64,000 bases of DNA, taken from contig CM034137.1 of NCBI GenBank assembly GCA_019914995.1, forward strand, positions 6,041,155 to 6,105,154. The letters run 5' to 3'. The position numbers and the translations under genes were made by a program. Shown one piece after another: positions 12,401-25,570 of this stretch (the stretch's first letter is position 1; every line of letters starts with the position of its first letter). The notes under the pieces were generated by a model. The model did no database searches. It saw nothing but the letters and a program-made list of their open reading frames with translations, and was not told the DNA's origin. Origin of the DNA: Acanthochlamys bracteata. Taxonomy: Eukaryota; Streptophyta; Magnoliopsida; Pandanales; Velloziaceae.

Positions 12401-15400
12401 AACTTCCGTAACATCAACCCCATGACTGAAGATTGGCTTCACTGTCATATTGAAGTATGGTGGCTCCACAAAGCATACACGTATACGTTTAATATAAGGA
12501 AACTCTTTTATAAACTTTACACCCACTAAGACCTACATAAAGAAGATACGAATGTTTTAGTTTTTATGAAATAGCCAAACACTACAGAGCTACGTACTAG
12601 GAAGTATGGACAATTCTTAGAACTAGTCGTGTCCACTATTAGACACATCAAGGACACTTCATACTAAAAGTTTTGACATATTGATTTTTTTCAAATTTCT
12701 AGTACCTGCAAGCGGTATTCATCCTAATCTATATTTTCGGAAGGATTTCATGCAAGTTTATATTAATAGCTGCCATAAATATCATATATGGACCATATAT
12801 ATAAGGTAGTCAGTAATAGGAATAAAACAATGATACTCTGTAACCCTCTGTGTACCTTCTTTTCAAATCCAGCACTCATCTGTAAACAATCATCATGACA
12901 CATGTATGTCACCCCATCCCAGCAGCACAAATCCATCATTCACCTACTGTTTTCTAAAATCAGCCCTATATCTTCAAAAACAATGGGGACTTTCTCACAT
13001 GTCCATATCATGTCATGTCATTCTTTGTATCATGTGTCATACACTTACCCATTGAAGCATGGAGATCATATGATATCACACAAGCCATGATGCGAAACAC
13101 ACAACATGATAAGAATGTTTAATCATAGTGCCATTTTATGCGCCCTTGTCCAGGGCTGTCAAGAAAGCTGAAGTATAGTACCCGAATGGAGTATCAAAAA
13201 AATTATCTAATATTCTTCAAGATGTACAATGCACTTTGTTTATTGGAGCATGCTCTGAATGTTACTCTCTTGATGTTTACAGAGATCGTAGTGAAGTGAG
13301 CTTCTTGCGCTTTATATTATTATACTACTATAATCTAGCTACAGAATTTTTTATCTTTGCAAGTACTGGGATGGGAAGTCCCATCACTTAAAGAAAGAAA
13401 AAATCTAACCTAACGTGACCACTTAAGATTGTTAATGTTGTTTTGACCATTCAAAGGATTAGCATCAGTCTACAGAGTCAATAAGCTGAAATCATCGCTT
13501 TCACTTTGTAGGATCTGGTTTCCTTTATTGAAAGCTATTATGCAGTTTCTGTAACTTCTTAGAAAGTTGAAAAATAATTCTATTTATTGCATACTCTACC
13601 TTTCCCTCAACATGCATTCCCAGCACATGTGCTTTTGTCCATATTCCTAGACCAAGTCTTTTCCTTATCTGTATTGCAAGTATTCCATTCATATCTTCTG
13701 CTGATAAAAAACTCATGCCCAACTCTAGTACCTGAAAAAATGTACATTCATATTTTATGTTGAAGATAACTGTTTTTACAAACAGATTCATATAGTCTTG
13801 CATATAAGCATGTTACATATATTTCTTAGACATACCAGATCGTCATCGCTTGCTGACTCACCAAGAACTCTTATTGTAGTAAAGACAGGAGGGTTCCTAC
13901 CCAAGTAAAGATGTTCAAAAGCAACTTTGCTCTGCACAAACAAAAGAGTATTGCAAGATTGCTTCATATGTTAGAAAAAGTTCTTTGATATCAACAAATA
14001 AATAAAGAAAAGCAGACGAAAAATAAGCACCAATGCTTCGTCAGAAAATAAGCAAAACAACTTCATAATTGACTCAATTTGTGAAACTTATAGATTACTT
14101 TCAACATCGGGAGTCGATAGTGATAACAATGATACTTTTGAAGACTATCTAGCAAAAAAACCTACTCACAGCAGAATCATCTCTTGCAATATTGGTGCTA
14201 CTCTAACATTTGTATTTATTGAATGTTATGCATGTTTACATAAAGACTTGGATATGGTCTTTTGAAAAATATTATGCATATTTCTGTAAAGGATAGGTTA
14301 ACATTTAAACCTATATGGAAGTCCTAGAGAAAGTAGTTGAATAAAAAAGTACAGTGAGATCTCTGTAAAAGAATCACAAAGCAATTCCGAGTCTTCATAA
14401 AGTCTGACAAACTAATCTTTCAAAAAATGGAAACCTAGCTTATCCAAGAGACTCACTGACTGAAAAGAAAATGGCCTCTGCTACATCTACAGTACAACAC
14501 ATCATGGAAGAGCAAAGTAGGGTAAAAGTCATACAGCAGGCCAAGGCTTGTATTTTTCCAAGAACCATGGTATGACGGGCAGAAGAAATTTTTGAGTTGC
14601 AACTTGTTCCACACATACAAGCCAAATTTTTTCCAAGGCATGGTTTAACCACCGTACTGATTCTGAATCAGAAAGAACCTGAGCAAAAGGATTGGAGGTA
14701 AGAAATCAAACAATCAACAGAGAGTAGTATTTCAGAAAAACCATGTAAGAAATACCCTTTGCTGGTAAGCCTTTCTCCTCTCCTCAAACTCTATTTTTTT
14801 CTTCAACCTCAGTGAGTAACGTTCATTAACCTATAAATGATAACTTGAATCAGAAACAGTAAAATTAAAATGCAGTTCAAAAGTTATAGCTTTCTTCAAT
14901 TGGAAGCACATGTTTTGTTTTCTCCAAAAGCACTAGCAAGTCTAGCAACTAATGCTACAAATTTTACTATACAAGAAATTTACTATATTACCTGGAACAA
15001 AGTCCAAAATCAATAGCAAGAAAACCTTTTGTATTGTAAAAAATTACTAGCTAAATACAGACTTTATTATGAATGGAACAAACATAAATGGATTTTAAGT
15101 AACTATTGCTTAAGATATCAACTCTCAAGTCTCAAAGAATTTTTTTATTTATACATAATACTTTTTCTTTTTTCTCTTTCTTTTGTGGGAGGAGGGGAGG
15201 GGAGCGGATCCATGTATATCCAAGAGAGTGTAATATATACTGGTAAGAATCCCAAAGAAATCCTCTAAAACTAACTGCTTTTCTTCAAATGCCAAGAACC
15301 ACAATCAGTACCAATAACATTAACACGCCGAACTAGAAACAGATTAACGTTTCTGAAAAGGGAATCTTTGTTTGATGCGCTAATGAGAAATAACCTTCTA

Positions 15401-15703
15401 GTACTTGCAATTCATTCCTAACTCTGAACATTACTGTTCTAAAAACAAAAAAAATTTAAGGATAAGGTGTGAAGATATAAGAACAACTCCGCAATCCCAT
15501 ATTACCAGAAATTAATTTTCCGTCAATTAAAAAAACCATATAAGAGTGGAAGAAAGAAAGAAAGAAAAAATTATCACCAGGCAGATATAGACGAAAGAAA
15601 CGAAGAAGATCAAAGGATTGCTCCAGCCAGAAGCAGAAAGCGCCCAAAGAATCACCAGCACGATCGCTATGTGATGCAGGATGGAAGCCTGCGTTATATC
15701 CAT
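9492..15703 (-). CDS. NTMC2T6: NTMC2T6-like SMP/C2-domain membrane protein, 12 exons
   Basis: Exons (minus): 15703-15578, 14830-14756, 14678-14535, 13931-13836, 13731-13600, 12532-12380, 12290-12249, 12162-12114, 11711-11619, 11533-11347, 10569-10443, 10373-9492. All have GT-AG borders and compatible phases, giving 701 codons and a stop. Residues 8-42 form a hydrophobic N-terminal anchor. About 68-256 resemble an SMP-type lipid-transfer domain (VLSDSESVRWLNHALEKIW; LGRNPPVF; VEPPYFNMTVKPIF). About 273-400 are a C2 domain (SDMNGLADPYVKG, APKWMEDFNVPL). The tail is long, acidic/serine-rich and basic (EPVDMEGQEKNVLW, VSPTWEPRKG). This order matches Arabidopsis At1g53590/At3g14590 (about 750 residues). 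Related SMP-C2 proteins act at endoplasmic-reticulum contact sites; that role is inferred by family. The start is the first ATG before the anchor. The exon 8/9 border uses CCAG at 11712, giving APSE-KWF as in relatives. Confidence 0.93.
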
Positions 15704-15891
15704 TTTTCACTCAAATCCACGAGTTTGCTCAGAACAAAACCAACAGCAAGAATTCAAAGTTGGTAGTGAAACGAACAAATTCTTTTTTTCTTCTCTTTTT
15801 AACTCGAAGAAATTGAGGAACACTACCATAACAGTTATTGCAAGTGGTTTTATTTTTGAAATCTACAGAAGTCTTTCTTTGATCGTGACTC

Positions 15892-15902
15892 GGATATAAA
15901 CC
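15892..15902 (-). promoter_or_regulatory. possible TATA box of the NTMC2T6-like gene
   Basis: The minus strand reads GGTTTATATCC about 190 bp upstream of the ATG. The position is plausible for a plant core promoter with a 5' UTR of about 160 bp. The match to TATAAA is only partial. Confidence 0.3.
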
Positions 15903-18900
15903 AGCGCCAGCGCTCCCTTTTCGAAAAGTGGTTATTTCTTTTTGTCGCGCTGGGTAGTTGGAAAATGCACACGTGTAACCGTTTTCTATCAAGATTCTTC
16001 TCAGCAACAACTGTATAGCCTCCAGCCTTCTAAAATTAGAAAATAGTATTACCTTGTAGTACCCTCCTCAAAGGTCATGTTGGAATTTTATTGTTTAGTG
16101 GTTACTCAAATACAGTAAATTTTATTTTTTAATTTTATTCCACTAATTTATGTATTTAAAGTTTTATTTTAAATTTTAATTTTATATTCACACTAAAACT
16201 CAAAAAATTGTCTTTCCGTATTGATTAATTTAAAATACAAGATTACGATTCAGCTTCAAGAGACATAATCGTCTAAACAATAAAATGAAATTTTCTTACC
16301 ATATTGATAATTAATAAAAAATTAAGGTTAGAAATTGAATTTATTAGATTATATTTTGAAATTTTACTATTGTCTGAGATAATACTTTGCTGTGGTCTTC
16401 CAAGATATTAACAGATTTGATTTTTACCTTGGACAGATTCGCATTGGAACAAGTTAAAGTTGAACTTGTTATGACAATAAACAAGGTCCTATTTTTTTAT
16501 TGAAATAAAAGGGCACTTGGTAATATAGTTTTACTAGAGTGTAATTTAATTGGTATAACGTTAGTTTTGTAAAATTAAAAAATTTAATTTAATAAAAATA
16601 AATTAGAAATAAAATTGATGAGTTTGAGATAAACTAAATATGAGTTTGAATTCTAAATTTTAATCGAATAAAATGAGTTATATGCGATTCAATACGTTAT
16701 AAAACTACTTTAAAACTTGTCCATTTGCTTTCTAAAACAGATATTGATAAAAGTTTTTTGTTTCTTGTAAACATAAACAATAGTTTCTAGTAAAATCTTT
16801 CAAAAAGTACAAATACTGGTTTTTAGCAAAATTGATTTCAGAAATTAAATTTACGTATATGGAGAAACTTGCTAAAAGGCTTCTTCATGTCTTCTAGTTC
16901 TTTATTGGGGAAATTCTATTACCAGTCAAAAAGTGTAAAAATGAATTGCTTGTCGCGTCATTTTACAAAATTCGTTTTTATATAAAGTTTGATTTGGCTT
17001 ATACATTATAAAGTTGATCATTTTCATCTTTTTATATAAATTGCCACACCTTAATGTCAATGTATCTCTACTGTATAATCCTGAAATGATAGAGTTTATT
17101 TTCTTATAAAAATTACATAATCAGTGAACATGTATGTACATCATAGAGGATACTTCCATGAACAGGATGTACCAATTTATTGGCTTGCACCAACTCAATC
17201 ATGTGGAGTTCCATTTTAAACATTCCATTGTTTATGATGATATTTTGAGTGTGTTATAATCGGTGACAAATGAGTTTCGTGTATCTAAGCCGGATAATTC
17301 AGTAAAACTAAGTTAAAATAAGTTCGATGAATCTAGAATTAACTGAATATAAAAAATAAATTTTGTAAAATCAAAGATGATAAAAGACAAGCGTTTAAAA
17401 GTATTTTTTAAATAAAAACTTTTTAAAATAAAAATTATTTATTTTAAAAAATAAATTCTATTTTTTAATTTAAAAAATAATAATAAATATTACTAAGTAA
17501 ATATTTTTTAATTCTTCTTAAAATTTATAAAATATATTAAAAAATATAAATTAAAAAATTATTTTTTTAAGTAGAATACCAAACGCCGACTTCGAGAGAA
17601 CACCTAATAACTATATTGCATCACCATTTTTATGTAACTTCAAACTCTTAAGACTTTCTCGCCACTTTCTTATCACCACACCCGTTTCTCACGTTCCCAA
17701 ATTTGCATGCAACTAAACAGACGCAAAGAGTTCATAAGAACGCTTGAAAGGATTGGTTTACTTTCTTATTACTAGTTCCAAGCCTGCGCATGGCTACAGG
17801 ACATATAAAATGAAATTGTAACGCTAAATCTTTCAACATTGCAAGCTAAGAATGTTGTAAACATTTATCTGATTCTTCACGTAAAGAGCTAACGAATCAA
17901 ATGAATGCTAAGCTAATGCCGCTTTGGAGTTTGCATAAGTTCCTAACGTCTCAAAGTTTTATGCTGGCAGATAGCTGCTTGATGGGTACCATATGCTTTT
18001 CTTTACATTTACAAGAAAACACATGTACAAAAGCATATGATAATGTTATATGCTTTTATACATAAACAACTTCAGATGGAGTTGCATCCCTATGCAGAAG
18101 AACATTATCAACAATATGCACCCTGATGATATATCCACACAACCTCGTGTATCACACATGATATCAAACACCTAGGTGCAGAAGAATTCAGAAATATCCC
18201 AAATACCATATCCAGCTTCAGCGAATCCCTGACAAATTCTGTACATAACCTGGAAATAGCGAAAAGAGAATCAATGACTAATTGTCCACAAAAGAAAAGG
18301 TCATAAAGTTTGATTTCATATTTGAACTTCCTAATGTTCATAACTAGTAAAGAAGAATGTCTAAAATCAACCATATAAAGCTTCACAATTGGAACATAGA
18401 CAAACGATTACTTTCATTATCGCCTAGCTAAAGCCGGGATTTGAAGTTGTTTGATTTGGGAGCTAGGTAGCCCTGTGGGGCACAAAAATGACATCCTTCT
18501 GTACTCTTAAATGCTTATATAAGTCATATACTGAAAGCCAACGACTACACAACTAGCTTTCTTATTTCCAGCTACCCTGATGGTTATGTGAACAGCACAA
18601 GTTCTGACTTGCCTAAACAAATAACAATTTCCAAACTTTGTTTAAACTGTAAAAAACATACAAAAAGTGCCTTCTTCTATATAGGCTTAAAAAGTTTGCA
18701 TTTGGAAAAGGTTAAATTGAAAGCTAAACCTAAAAGAGCAACATAAAGATGAGAGATCCACAATCTACAAAAATGTATTTACTCTCTACTAGTTCCAACA
18801 AGACCATGGAAAATCAATTTCTTTATTGACAAAGGCTTCAACTCAGGCTGGATCCATTTAAGAAGGGTTAAAGAAATATGAACTTGCAACTAGACCTGAC

Positions 18901-18914
18901 TGAAGAAACTTCAT
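15903..18914. other. intergenic; AT-rich with one MITE-like block
   Basis: No supported gene. About 16070-17600 is AT-rich. A block near 17390-17584 runs from GCGTTTAAAAG to ACCAAACGC and shares A/T-rich wording with the MITEs at 43098, 57078 and 62690. About 17620-18910 has more balanced composition and looks like untranslated or old exonic sequence, but no coding frame there is convincing. Confidence 0.5.
17390..17584. mobile_element. AT-rich MITE-like element
   Basis: It starts near GCGTTTAAAAGT and ends near ATACCAAACGC, giving a partly inverted terminus GCGTTT/AAACGC. Between them are only A/T runs such as AAATATATTAAAAAATATAAA, which recur in other copies in this window. No target duplication is clear. 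Confidence 0.4.
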
Positions 18915-19570
18915 TGTTGGTTTCTTTTACACGAACTAACTTAGAACAAACATATATTGGAGAAGAGGACCACTGTGGCACATAGGACAACAACCCATAG
19001 TTGGACTAAGAGCCAAATTTGCACCGCTCGTTGTTATGGTCCTAGAAGATCAAGGTGTGAATATCCATCAAGATCTTTGAAGGACACTCAACTTCTTCAA
19101 AAAGTTATAATTATTTCTGCAGTCAAACTTCAGAGAGAAATACACTCGATCAGGACAAAGCAGAAAGAATTTTAGGGGAAAGTCAACATGCTCAAAATTA
19201 TAGCTCACTACATAGACAATTCATATGTTCACCTATAGCTTATTGAAGTAGGGTATTAATTGTAAGCTATTATGTCCACTATAAATAGTGGATTAATAAA
19301 ACTATAGACTTGAGCTGCTTTCTACTTCTCTACTCGTAATTCTGCTCTCTATTGGCTTTTCCCCTATTTCCACTCTTTTCTCCTCTTCTCCTATAATCTA
19401 TGTTGCTGAAGTTACAACAAGGTCTTTTAGTATAATGTGTTTCTCACAAGGTATCGAGCAAATTTTGGAGTTGATCAATCTGTCTAGCTTCAATCACAAT
19501 TGATTTATAACCCTAATTAAATTCTGCAACAAAATTAGCTAGGATTTAGCCAATTGAGATTTTTCCTTTA
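18915..19570 (+). mobile_element. Copia-type LTR and leader fragment
   Basis: A possible LTR runs from TGTTGGTTTC (18915) to TTTCTCACA (19448), 534 bp. It has a TATA-like CTATAAATAG near 19279 and pyrimidine-rich sequence after it. Immediately after, GGTATCGAGC (about 19451-19460) resembles the Copia primer site, as in the element at 31104. No internal genes or second LTR are seen, so it is a fossil scrap. Confidence 0.45.
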
Positions 19571-20448
19571 TGATATAGACATTCACGGAATTCTGTTTGG
19601 AGATGTGCTTTTTTAGTTTAGTTTGAGTTCGTGAGATTGCTTGTATCTTTTAGAATGTACGACTACTTTTTAAGTTCAAAGAGGAGTTTGGGTTACCCAT
19701 GTTCATGACTTTGGAGTATCCATTGCTGGTGTCAAGTGTATGATCAGCTTGTGTTCTGCAAGTTTCAGGTTTGCGGCTAAAGAGATTGTCTATTATGCAT
19801 ACTAATATATGTTATTCATCAAAGTGTGTCTTTCAAGTATAAATGCTATGTTCTACCCTAAATAGGTGCTATTCTGCTTAAAATCTACTGGTTGATTGGT
19901 TAGTAGATGCAGAAACAATTATGTTAGAAAATGAGATGTTTGCTTCAAAAAACGTTATTGTGCAGATCACATCAATATGGTTGGCCAGATTTCAAACGAT
20001 ATATTGTCACAAGCCATGAAAGATTAAATTTAGACTTATGAATTAAGAATGACTTACACCTCCACCATGAGTAGCTGCGCCACCGAATTTTCTTTATAAG
20101 GGTGTTAAACTATTGTGTGCTTGTGTGTGGGGCACATACAATTATCTAATACTACTAAACAGTGAGATCTTTTTGCGAAAGTGTATTACTTTCATTGTTG
20201 TACAAATTCATTCTTTCTGCCATGAAACCAAACTGGAATCTTTTCAAAAGCAGCCACACTCAGAGAAGAACAAAAGACAAACTTACTTGAGGCACAAATA
20301 GAAAATAGAGACGCAAATTTCAATCTATTAGGTTCAGGTTAGTTCTCAAATATTAACTATGTCTTTCATGTTTTAAGTTCTTCTTTCAATTCCCTAGTTT
20401 ATTTTAATCTTTTATAATTTGCCGATATTTTATGAGAAATCACTCTGG

Positions 20449-21362
20449 TGAGCTCACAATTACAAGAAAAGTTCTGGCGAATTTCTTCTAATTGATTAAG
20501 GGTAGCAAAGAAATCAGATTGAAGGAAAACTCTCCGATGAACACTACGTAACTCTAGTGTTTAAGGACAGTGGAAATGAGGAGAGAATTCACTGCTCTAA
20601 TAACAAAGGATAGTGAATGTTCATAGGTGATGCCATCGGTGGCCCAAAGATGCGAGAATAAACACTAGCGGCCCGTTGGTGGCACTAAAAAATAAACTAA
20701 CTTTATTCTACTCCCAAGAACATAAAGATAGAAAAATATTTTTAATTATTTTATTTCCTTGCTTGATTCCAAATAGAAAGATTTAAGGGTTTATAAGAGT
20801 CCTAGTGACTCTTCATAATTCCACATCAGGCCAAAGGGCTCACTAGATATTTAATAGCTAGTATTAGTTATGTAGTGATAGTTATGGTAATAGAAAAGTA
20901 GATTAAGAGTTTGATGTAATACTATGGAATTCACAAGGTTAGTTGATAGGTGGTAGTTAAATATTAATGTTTATATTGATGGGGAATTAGCAAGCATCAC
21001 TAGAAATCTTATATATACTCTTGCATCCTTCTATCTGAAATCAAGTAAAACGACAAAGTATATTTTTATCTTTTATTTTATATTATTAGAGTAAAATAAG
21101 TTACTTTAGTTTTGTGTTGATGCCACCAATCTGCCAAAATGTTTACTCTGGCATTATTAGGCAGCCAATGGCATTGCCTACCAACATTATGTATTGTTCG
21201 TGATTAGAGCAATCAATTCTCTCCCTCATTTCCATTATCCTTAAAGACCAGAGTTATGAAACGTTCGCCAGAGAGATTTTCTTTGATCTGATTTCTTATT
21301 ACCCTCTAATGAATTCAAAAAAATTAGCCAAAACTTTCCTTGTTATTGTGATTTTCTCACTT
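20449..21362. mobile_element. head-to-head LTR/leader copies forming a long palindrome
   Basis: The left arm 20449-20825 and the right arm 20979-21362 are imperfect inverted copies. GAAATCAGATTGAAGG...GAGAGAATTCACTGCTCTAAT on the left pairs with the complement of ATTAGAGCAATCAATTCTCTC...GATCTGATTTC on the right. The right arm is the 3' part of an LTR (TATA-like block near 21010) plus its leader. The left arm is the same unit in reverse. A spacer of about 150 bp between them is the 5' part of the plus-strand LTR. A third LTR copy in plus orientation lies at 22110-22420. Confidence 0.7.
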
Positions 21363-22430
21363 TCTTTCTCTTGTCTATCCCCTTATTTGCTGGAATTTTC
21401 ACTAAAAATAAGGAAAAAGGGACAAGATTACTGAAAATGATTGGTTTGGTAAGAGACTATTGACTTATTTTATGAAAGTTTTGAGTCCCAAGATCGTACC
21501 ATTCAAAACAACGAAAACTTTTCAACAATGGCATCATAATCTTGAAACTCTGTCATCTTCGTCAAGTTCATTTCATCACAAATTGTATGAGTCCCAACAA
21601 TGGCAACAATATCTCGAATTTTTCAAGTTATATCCAAAGTTCTTTATAGGTCTTCAAAGTGACATATTTGTGGCACATGAAGAAATTACGCTGCTATCAC
21701 CACTCTTGGACTTCGTGTATAGGTTAGCAAATTTATTTGAAGGAAATAGTAGTGGAGAGTTTGAAGATGTAAATGACTAAGAAACATGCAAATTGAGAAT
21801 CTTTATGATGACATTTTGGATGAATCTACTAGTGATTCGCTTTAGAAATTTGCATCAATGAACTATTAACTACGGTGAAGCATATTCACTGGTGATTGGT
21901 TCAACTAGGTATTGTCTCTTGGATCTTCACTACTATACTTTTATTGGATCACATGAAGAATCTCAACTCATGTTGATCATCCTTATCACATCTACCACTT
22001 TTCTATTTTATTTTGGTTATTCGAACATTGCCGATTCTCTAACTCAGCTACATCTGTTAACATTAAGGATAAGGTAATTTTTCAGGATGATGGAATGTTA
22101 TGCATTTAGAGTAGACTAATATGGTGGTTCATGCCAATTGAGCTAATTAGATATTTAGTAGTTAGTATTAGTTATGTAGTAATAGTTATGGAATTAAAAA
22201 TATACTTGGAGTTTAATGCAATAACTATGATATTTGTGTTGGTAGTTAGTATAGTAGTTAAGAAATTGATGTTGTATCAATGGATGAATTATCAAGAGTC
22301 ACTGGGTCTCTTACATAAACCCTTATATCCTACCATTTGAAACCAAGTAAGCGAATAATATATGTTTTCTTATCTCTTACTTTTACGTTAGCAGGAGTGC
22401 AATAGATGTTAGTTTAGCTTAGTTTTGTCG
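20845..22430 (+). mobile_element. small LTR element: two like-oriented LTR copies around about 1 kb
   Basis: TAGATATTTAATAGCTAGT at about 20846 and TAGATATTTAGTAGTTAGT at about 22147 begin two parallel blocks. Both continue with TTAGTTATGTAGTAATAGTT-type sequence, a TATA-like region and a 3' part ending near TTTAGTTTTGT. The spacing is about 1.3 kb, like a small non-autonomous LTR element. An open frame of 106 codons (21460-21780, MTYFMKVLSPKIV) lies between them; I do not recognise it. The copy is divergent and probably old. Confidence 0.5.
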
Positions 22431-22539
22431 TGCCGTCACCGGACACTCGGTGTATATCTTCATCTCGTCGAGCAGCTTACGGTGTTCGTCAAAAAGCATT
22501 GCATACAAGTACATACGGAATATTGTGTATCCTAAGAAT

Positions 22540-22980
22540 AACAACAAAAATAGAAAACAAATACAAAGAGAAATAGCAACAATTTTTTTTCAAGAACAAA
22601 GAAAAAAGGACGAAGAAACAAATAAAGCGAAGATTAGAATCAAAACAGAGAGAGAAAACTGAAAATAAAACAAGATAGTGAAAACGAAAAAAAAGAAGAA
22701 GAAATTACTAAAAAGATAATAGTAGCAAAAAGTTGATGACACACAAAAAAATAAATAAAAAAGAAAACAAAGAAAATCACATAATTTAGAATAAATACAT
22801 TAAAAAAGAAACTGATAAATTAAAACAGTAAAAAACATAAAAAAAGAACAAAAAAGATAAGAAGGAAGAAGAAAACAATAAAAGATGAAAACAATAATAA
22901 TAATAATAATAATAAGAAGAAGAAGAAGAAGAAGAAGAATTGAGAAAGCATTGCAAAAATAAAAATTAATTCTAGGTAAA
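22540..22980. repeat. A-rich low-complexity tract with AAT and AAG microsatellites
   Basis: Strongly purine-rich plus strand. (AAT)n lies at about 22893-22913 and (AAG)n directly after it to about 22939. Long frames on either strand here are products of the repeat. Confidence 0.85.
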
Positions 22981-24860
22981 GGTAAATAGAAACTGATCGA
23001 TTCAAGCATTTTGAGCCACGAAACTAAGCCTCAGTAGTAGAAGTAGTCGTTGGTTTGACCTCAAAGACTAAACGGACCAATTTCGTATCGAATGATAGGC
23101 AATTAAATCGACCTAACAATTTTTGAAAACCATCATCAATACGCCATTATATATAAGTCATACTACAATTCTTGAGGTATTTCCTCGAATACATTCTTTT
23201 TCTACTTTTAATAGAAAAGTAAGAAGGAAGTCAGAAGAGAGGGAGAGTCGGTTTTCCAAAAGAAGAATTGTTGAACACAATGACTAAATAGCCCAACATC
23301 CTCATTTGAACTCTTCGGAGATATGAAAACACTTCTACGTAAAGCAAACTAGATAACCTGAAAATGAATATGAGAAAAGATTGGGTTTTGCACTAATCTT
23401 CAAGATTTAATTATGAAAAGGCTGGATTATGAGTGCAGGCTTCACTAATGTGCAAGTTAGGTACAAGTTCGGACTATCATTTGCTCGAAACAAATTATGT
23501 GAGCATATGAAAAGGATACTTTTAGAGTGCTTTGATTATCTTTCGGAATTTTTGGCCTTTTCATTTGTTAGTCTGAGCTTCCTAGTGGGCTTACATTCGG
23601 ATTAATCTTTTTTCATTATGACCGAGATGATCAATGTAGGCTCTAATTGCAACTTCTGAATTCATCTTTATGCTTTCATTCAGCGATATGATACGCAATT
23701 TATTCAATAGTCCTATCCAAAAGAAACTAAAGTTGGGGACCCATACATTATCTTTTAGCTAGATTAGTGTAACAATAACCAATAGCATCACTAATTATAA
23801 ATCAACCTTGTTCATAAATTAATCTCCCTCACACATTACAGGCATGTATTAAATGCGCGGAAGTGAGTTCCGCAAAAGTGAAGGAAGAGTTCCTTGAAAA
23901 ATAGGATAAAATGAGTTCAGTTTTCGTGTTTCAATATTTTTGGAAGTAGATTAAAAGTGAGTTTATCAATTTTTATGTTTCATTTGTTTTTAATTGGATT
24001 AGAAGTGAGTTCAAAATTTATGTTTCAATTTTATTTGGAAGTAGGTTGAAAATTTAGTACAATTAGTATTTGAAAGTGAACATAAAAATAGATTAGAAGT
24101 ATTTTCAAAAGTAAAAAATATTGTTTTTCATCTCTCTTTCACAATCGATGTACAACCCCTACTATTTATGTATTCCCTCTCCTTCTCTTATCTTAATTTT
24201 TTATTTTCTCTTAATCCACTTTTAATTGACATTTCTAAACAACTCTCTTAATTCTTCACTTATTCCTCACGCAGACAACAACTCCCTCCTTCTCAGGCAA
24301 ATATTATTCTCTCATTTTCTCCTCGTAGATCACTCCGGTAATCTCTCTTCCTTGGCACTCCCCATCGATTTGTTCATCGATTTCGATCTTGATCTCTCAC
24401 TCCTGGCATATTCTCCCAACCCGATCTCACCTTGAAGATGAGAACGGCTGTGATCTCCTTATTGATTCTCTTCGTCGATCTCTCCCTGCAGGACCTGAGA
24501 ATTTGAGATTTGAATTTCGAGATCTGGATTTCGGGATTTCGATTTAGTTCAATTCTAGATTTAGATTTCGAGTATGAAAAAATTAATTTTGTTGAATTTT
24601 TAAAATCTGGTTGATTTATTATTTTTTGTAGGAAGGAAACAAATGTCAGAACTAGAGTTTGGCTAGAATTCCAAAAATTCCTTGCGTAAATGGAACTGGT
24701 GAACTCCCCAAATTTTCAAATTTGACGGGAGAAATTAGAGTTCCGGAAAATTAAAACACACGCTACTTGAAAGAGAAGTATTTGCAAAAAAAGGGCAAAA
24801 AATTATGTATGAAATTTCTGTTACGCAATAATTATAATAATGTCATTCTCCGAGCTACAG
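22981..24860. other. intergenic, one short tandem repeat, no gene
   Basis: Nothing with a protein family signature. 24150-24560 is pyrimidine-rich, then 'gatttcgag' wording, resembling a plant 5' untranslated exon followed by an intron ending TTTTTTGTAG near 24631. No coding exon follows convincingly. Confidence 0.4.
23913..24060 (+). repeat. three tandem copies of a 46-49 bp unit
   Basis: Units start GAGTT at 23913, 23959 and 24007. Each contains TGTTTCA and ends with a GGAAGTAGATTA-like block. The copies are diverged. Confidence 0.75.
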
Positions 24861-24893
24861 ATGGAAGCTTAGCAATCAAGCTACAACTTCATT

Positions 24894-25330
24894 GCTAGCA
24901 GAGGCTCGTTAGCAGTTTTGAGTTAGATAATCTAGTGTCTCTATATTGCCCTTCACTTTTATTTCGAGAAGACAACATTCTGGGAATTGAACCTTATTTA
25001 CCTATTTGCTTGACGACATTAATACATCCGATTGGATCTGAGACAACCTTGATGAGTTCTTTAAGACGCAAATTCCCACAAGATGACAACTTGATGCAGG
25101 TGAATTAACAATAACCTGATAGAGGACCTTTCTTCTTAGCATAGGAGGTAAAATCCCTTTTCCTTGATCTCTCTCCTAGTGAATCTACTATTAGATACAT
25201 CACTCTTTGATCCTAACATATTTTAGATAAGCAGTGGATGACATGAAGACAACGCTGATGATCCTGTTAGAGGACAAAAGCAAGCTCATCAACAAGAGAC
25301 TATGCTCTAGCCTTGGTTCGCATGATTGTA
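24894..25330 (+). pseudogene. possible exon remnants of an unrecognised gene
   Basis: After CATTGCTAG at 24893 a stop-free stretch of about 67 codons runs to a CAG/GTGAAT donor at about 25099. It contains FREDNILGIEPYL and SSLRRKFPQDDNLM. A second stretch near 25228-25310 follows TTTTAG and contains MKTTLMILLEDKSKLINKR. The composition is protein-like and the borders are splice-like. I do not recognise the family and no start codon is clear. Chance is possible. Confidence 0.25.
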
Positions 25331-25570
25331 TGGTTTAGATAGACATACCACAAGGTGGTCTGTTTCACTTGAATTAAATTGAACACCATATAGAACAAAA
25401 CCTATGGCCCAGCACGCTTATCATATTTTACTATAAATGGAGTGCATAGAAACTGACATATCCAATTTTCAAGCGTAAAAATCGATTCCTAAAAGAAGAA
25501 CACTAGACCCAAAATTATAGCATCGAGAGTAGAATTAGAAGTTTAACCTCTTTAAGCAAACGGCCAACGT

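Noticed and set aside
14440-14652. Minus-strand ORFs of 62-70 codons in alternative frames
   Set aside because: They overlap exon 3 of the NTMC2T6-like gene in the wrong frames and run into its intron.
22800-23009. Two hydrophobic minus-strand ORFs
   Set aside because: Products of AAT/AAG microsatellites, not protein-like.
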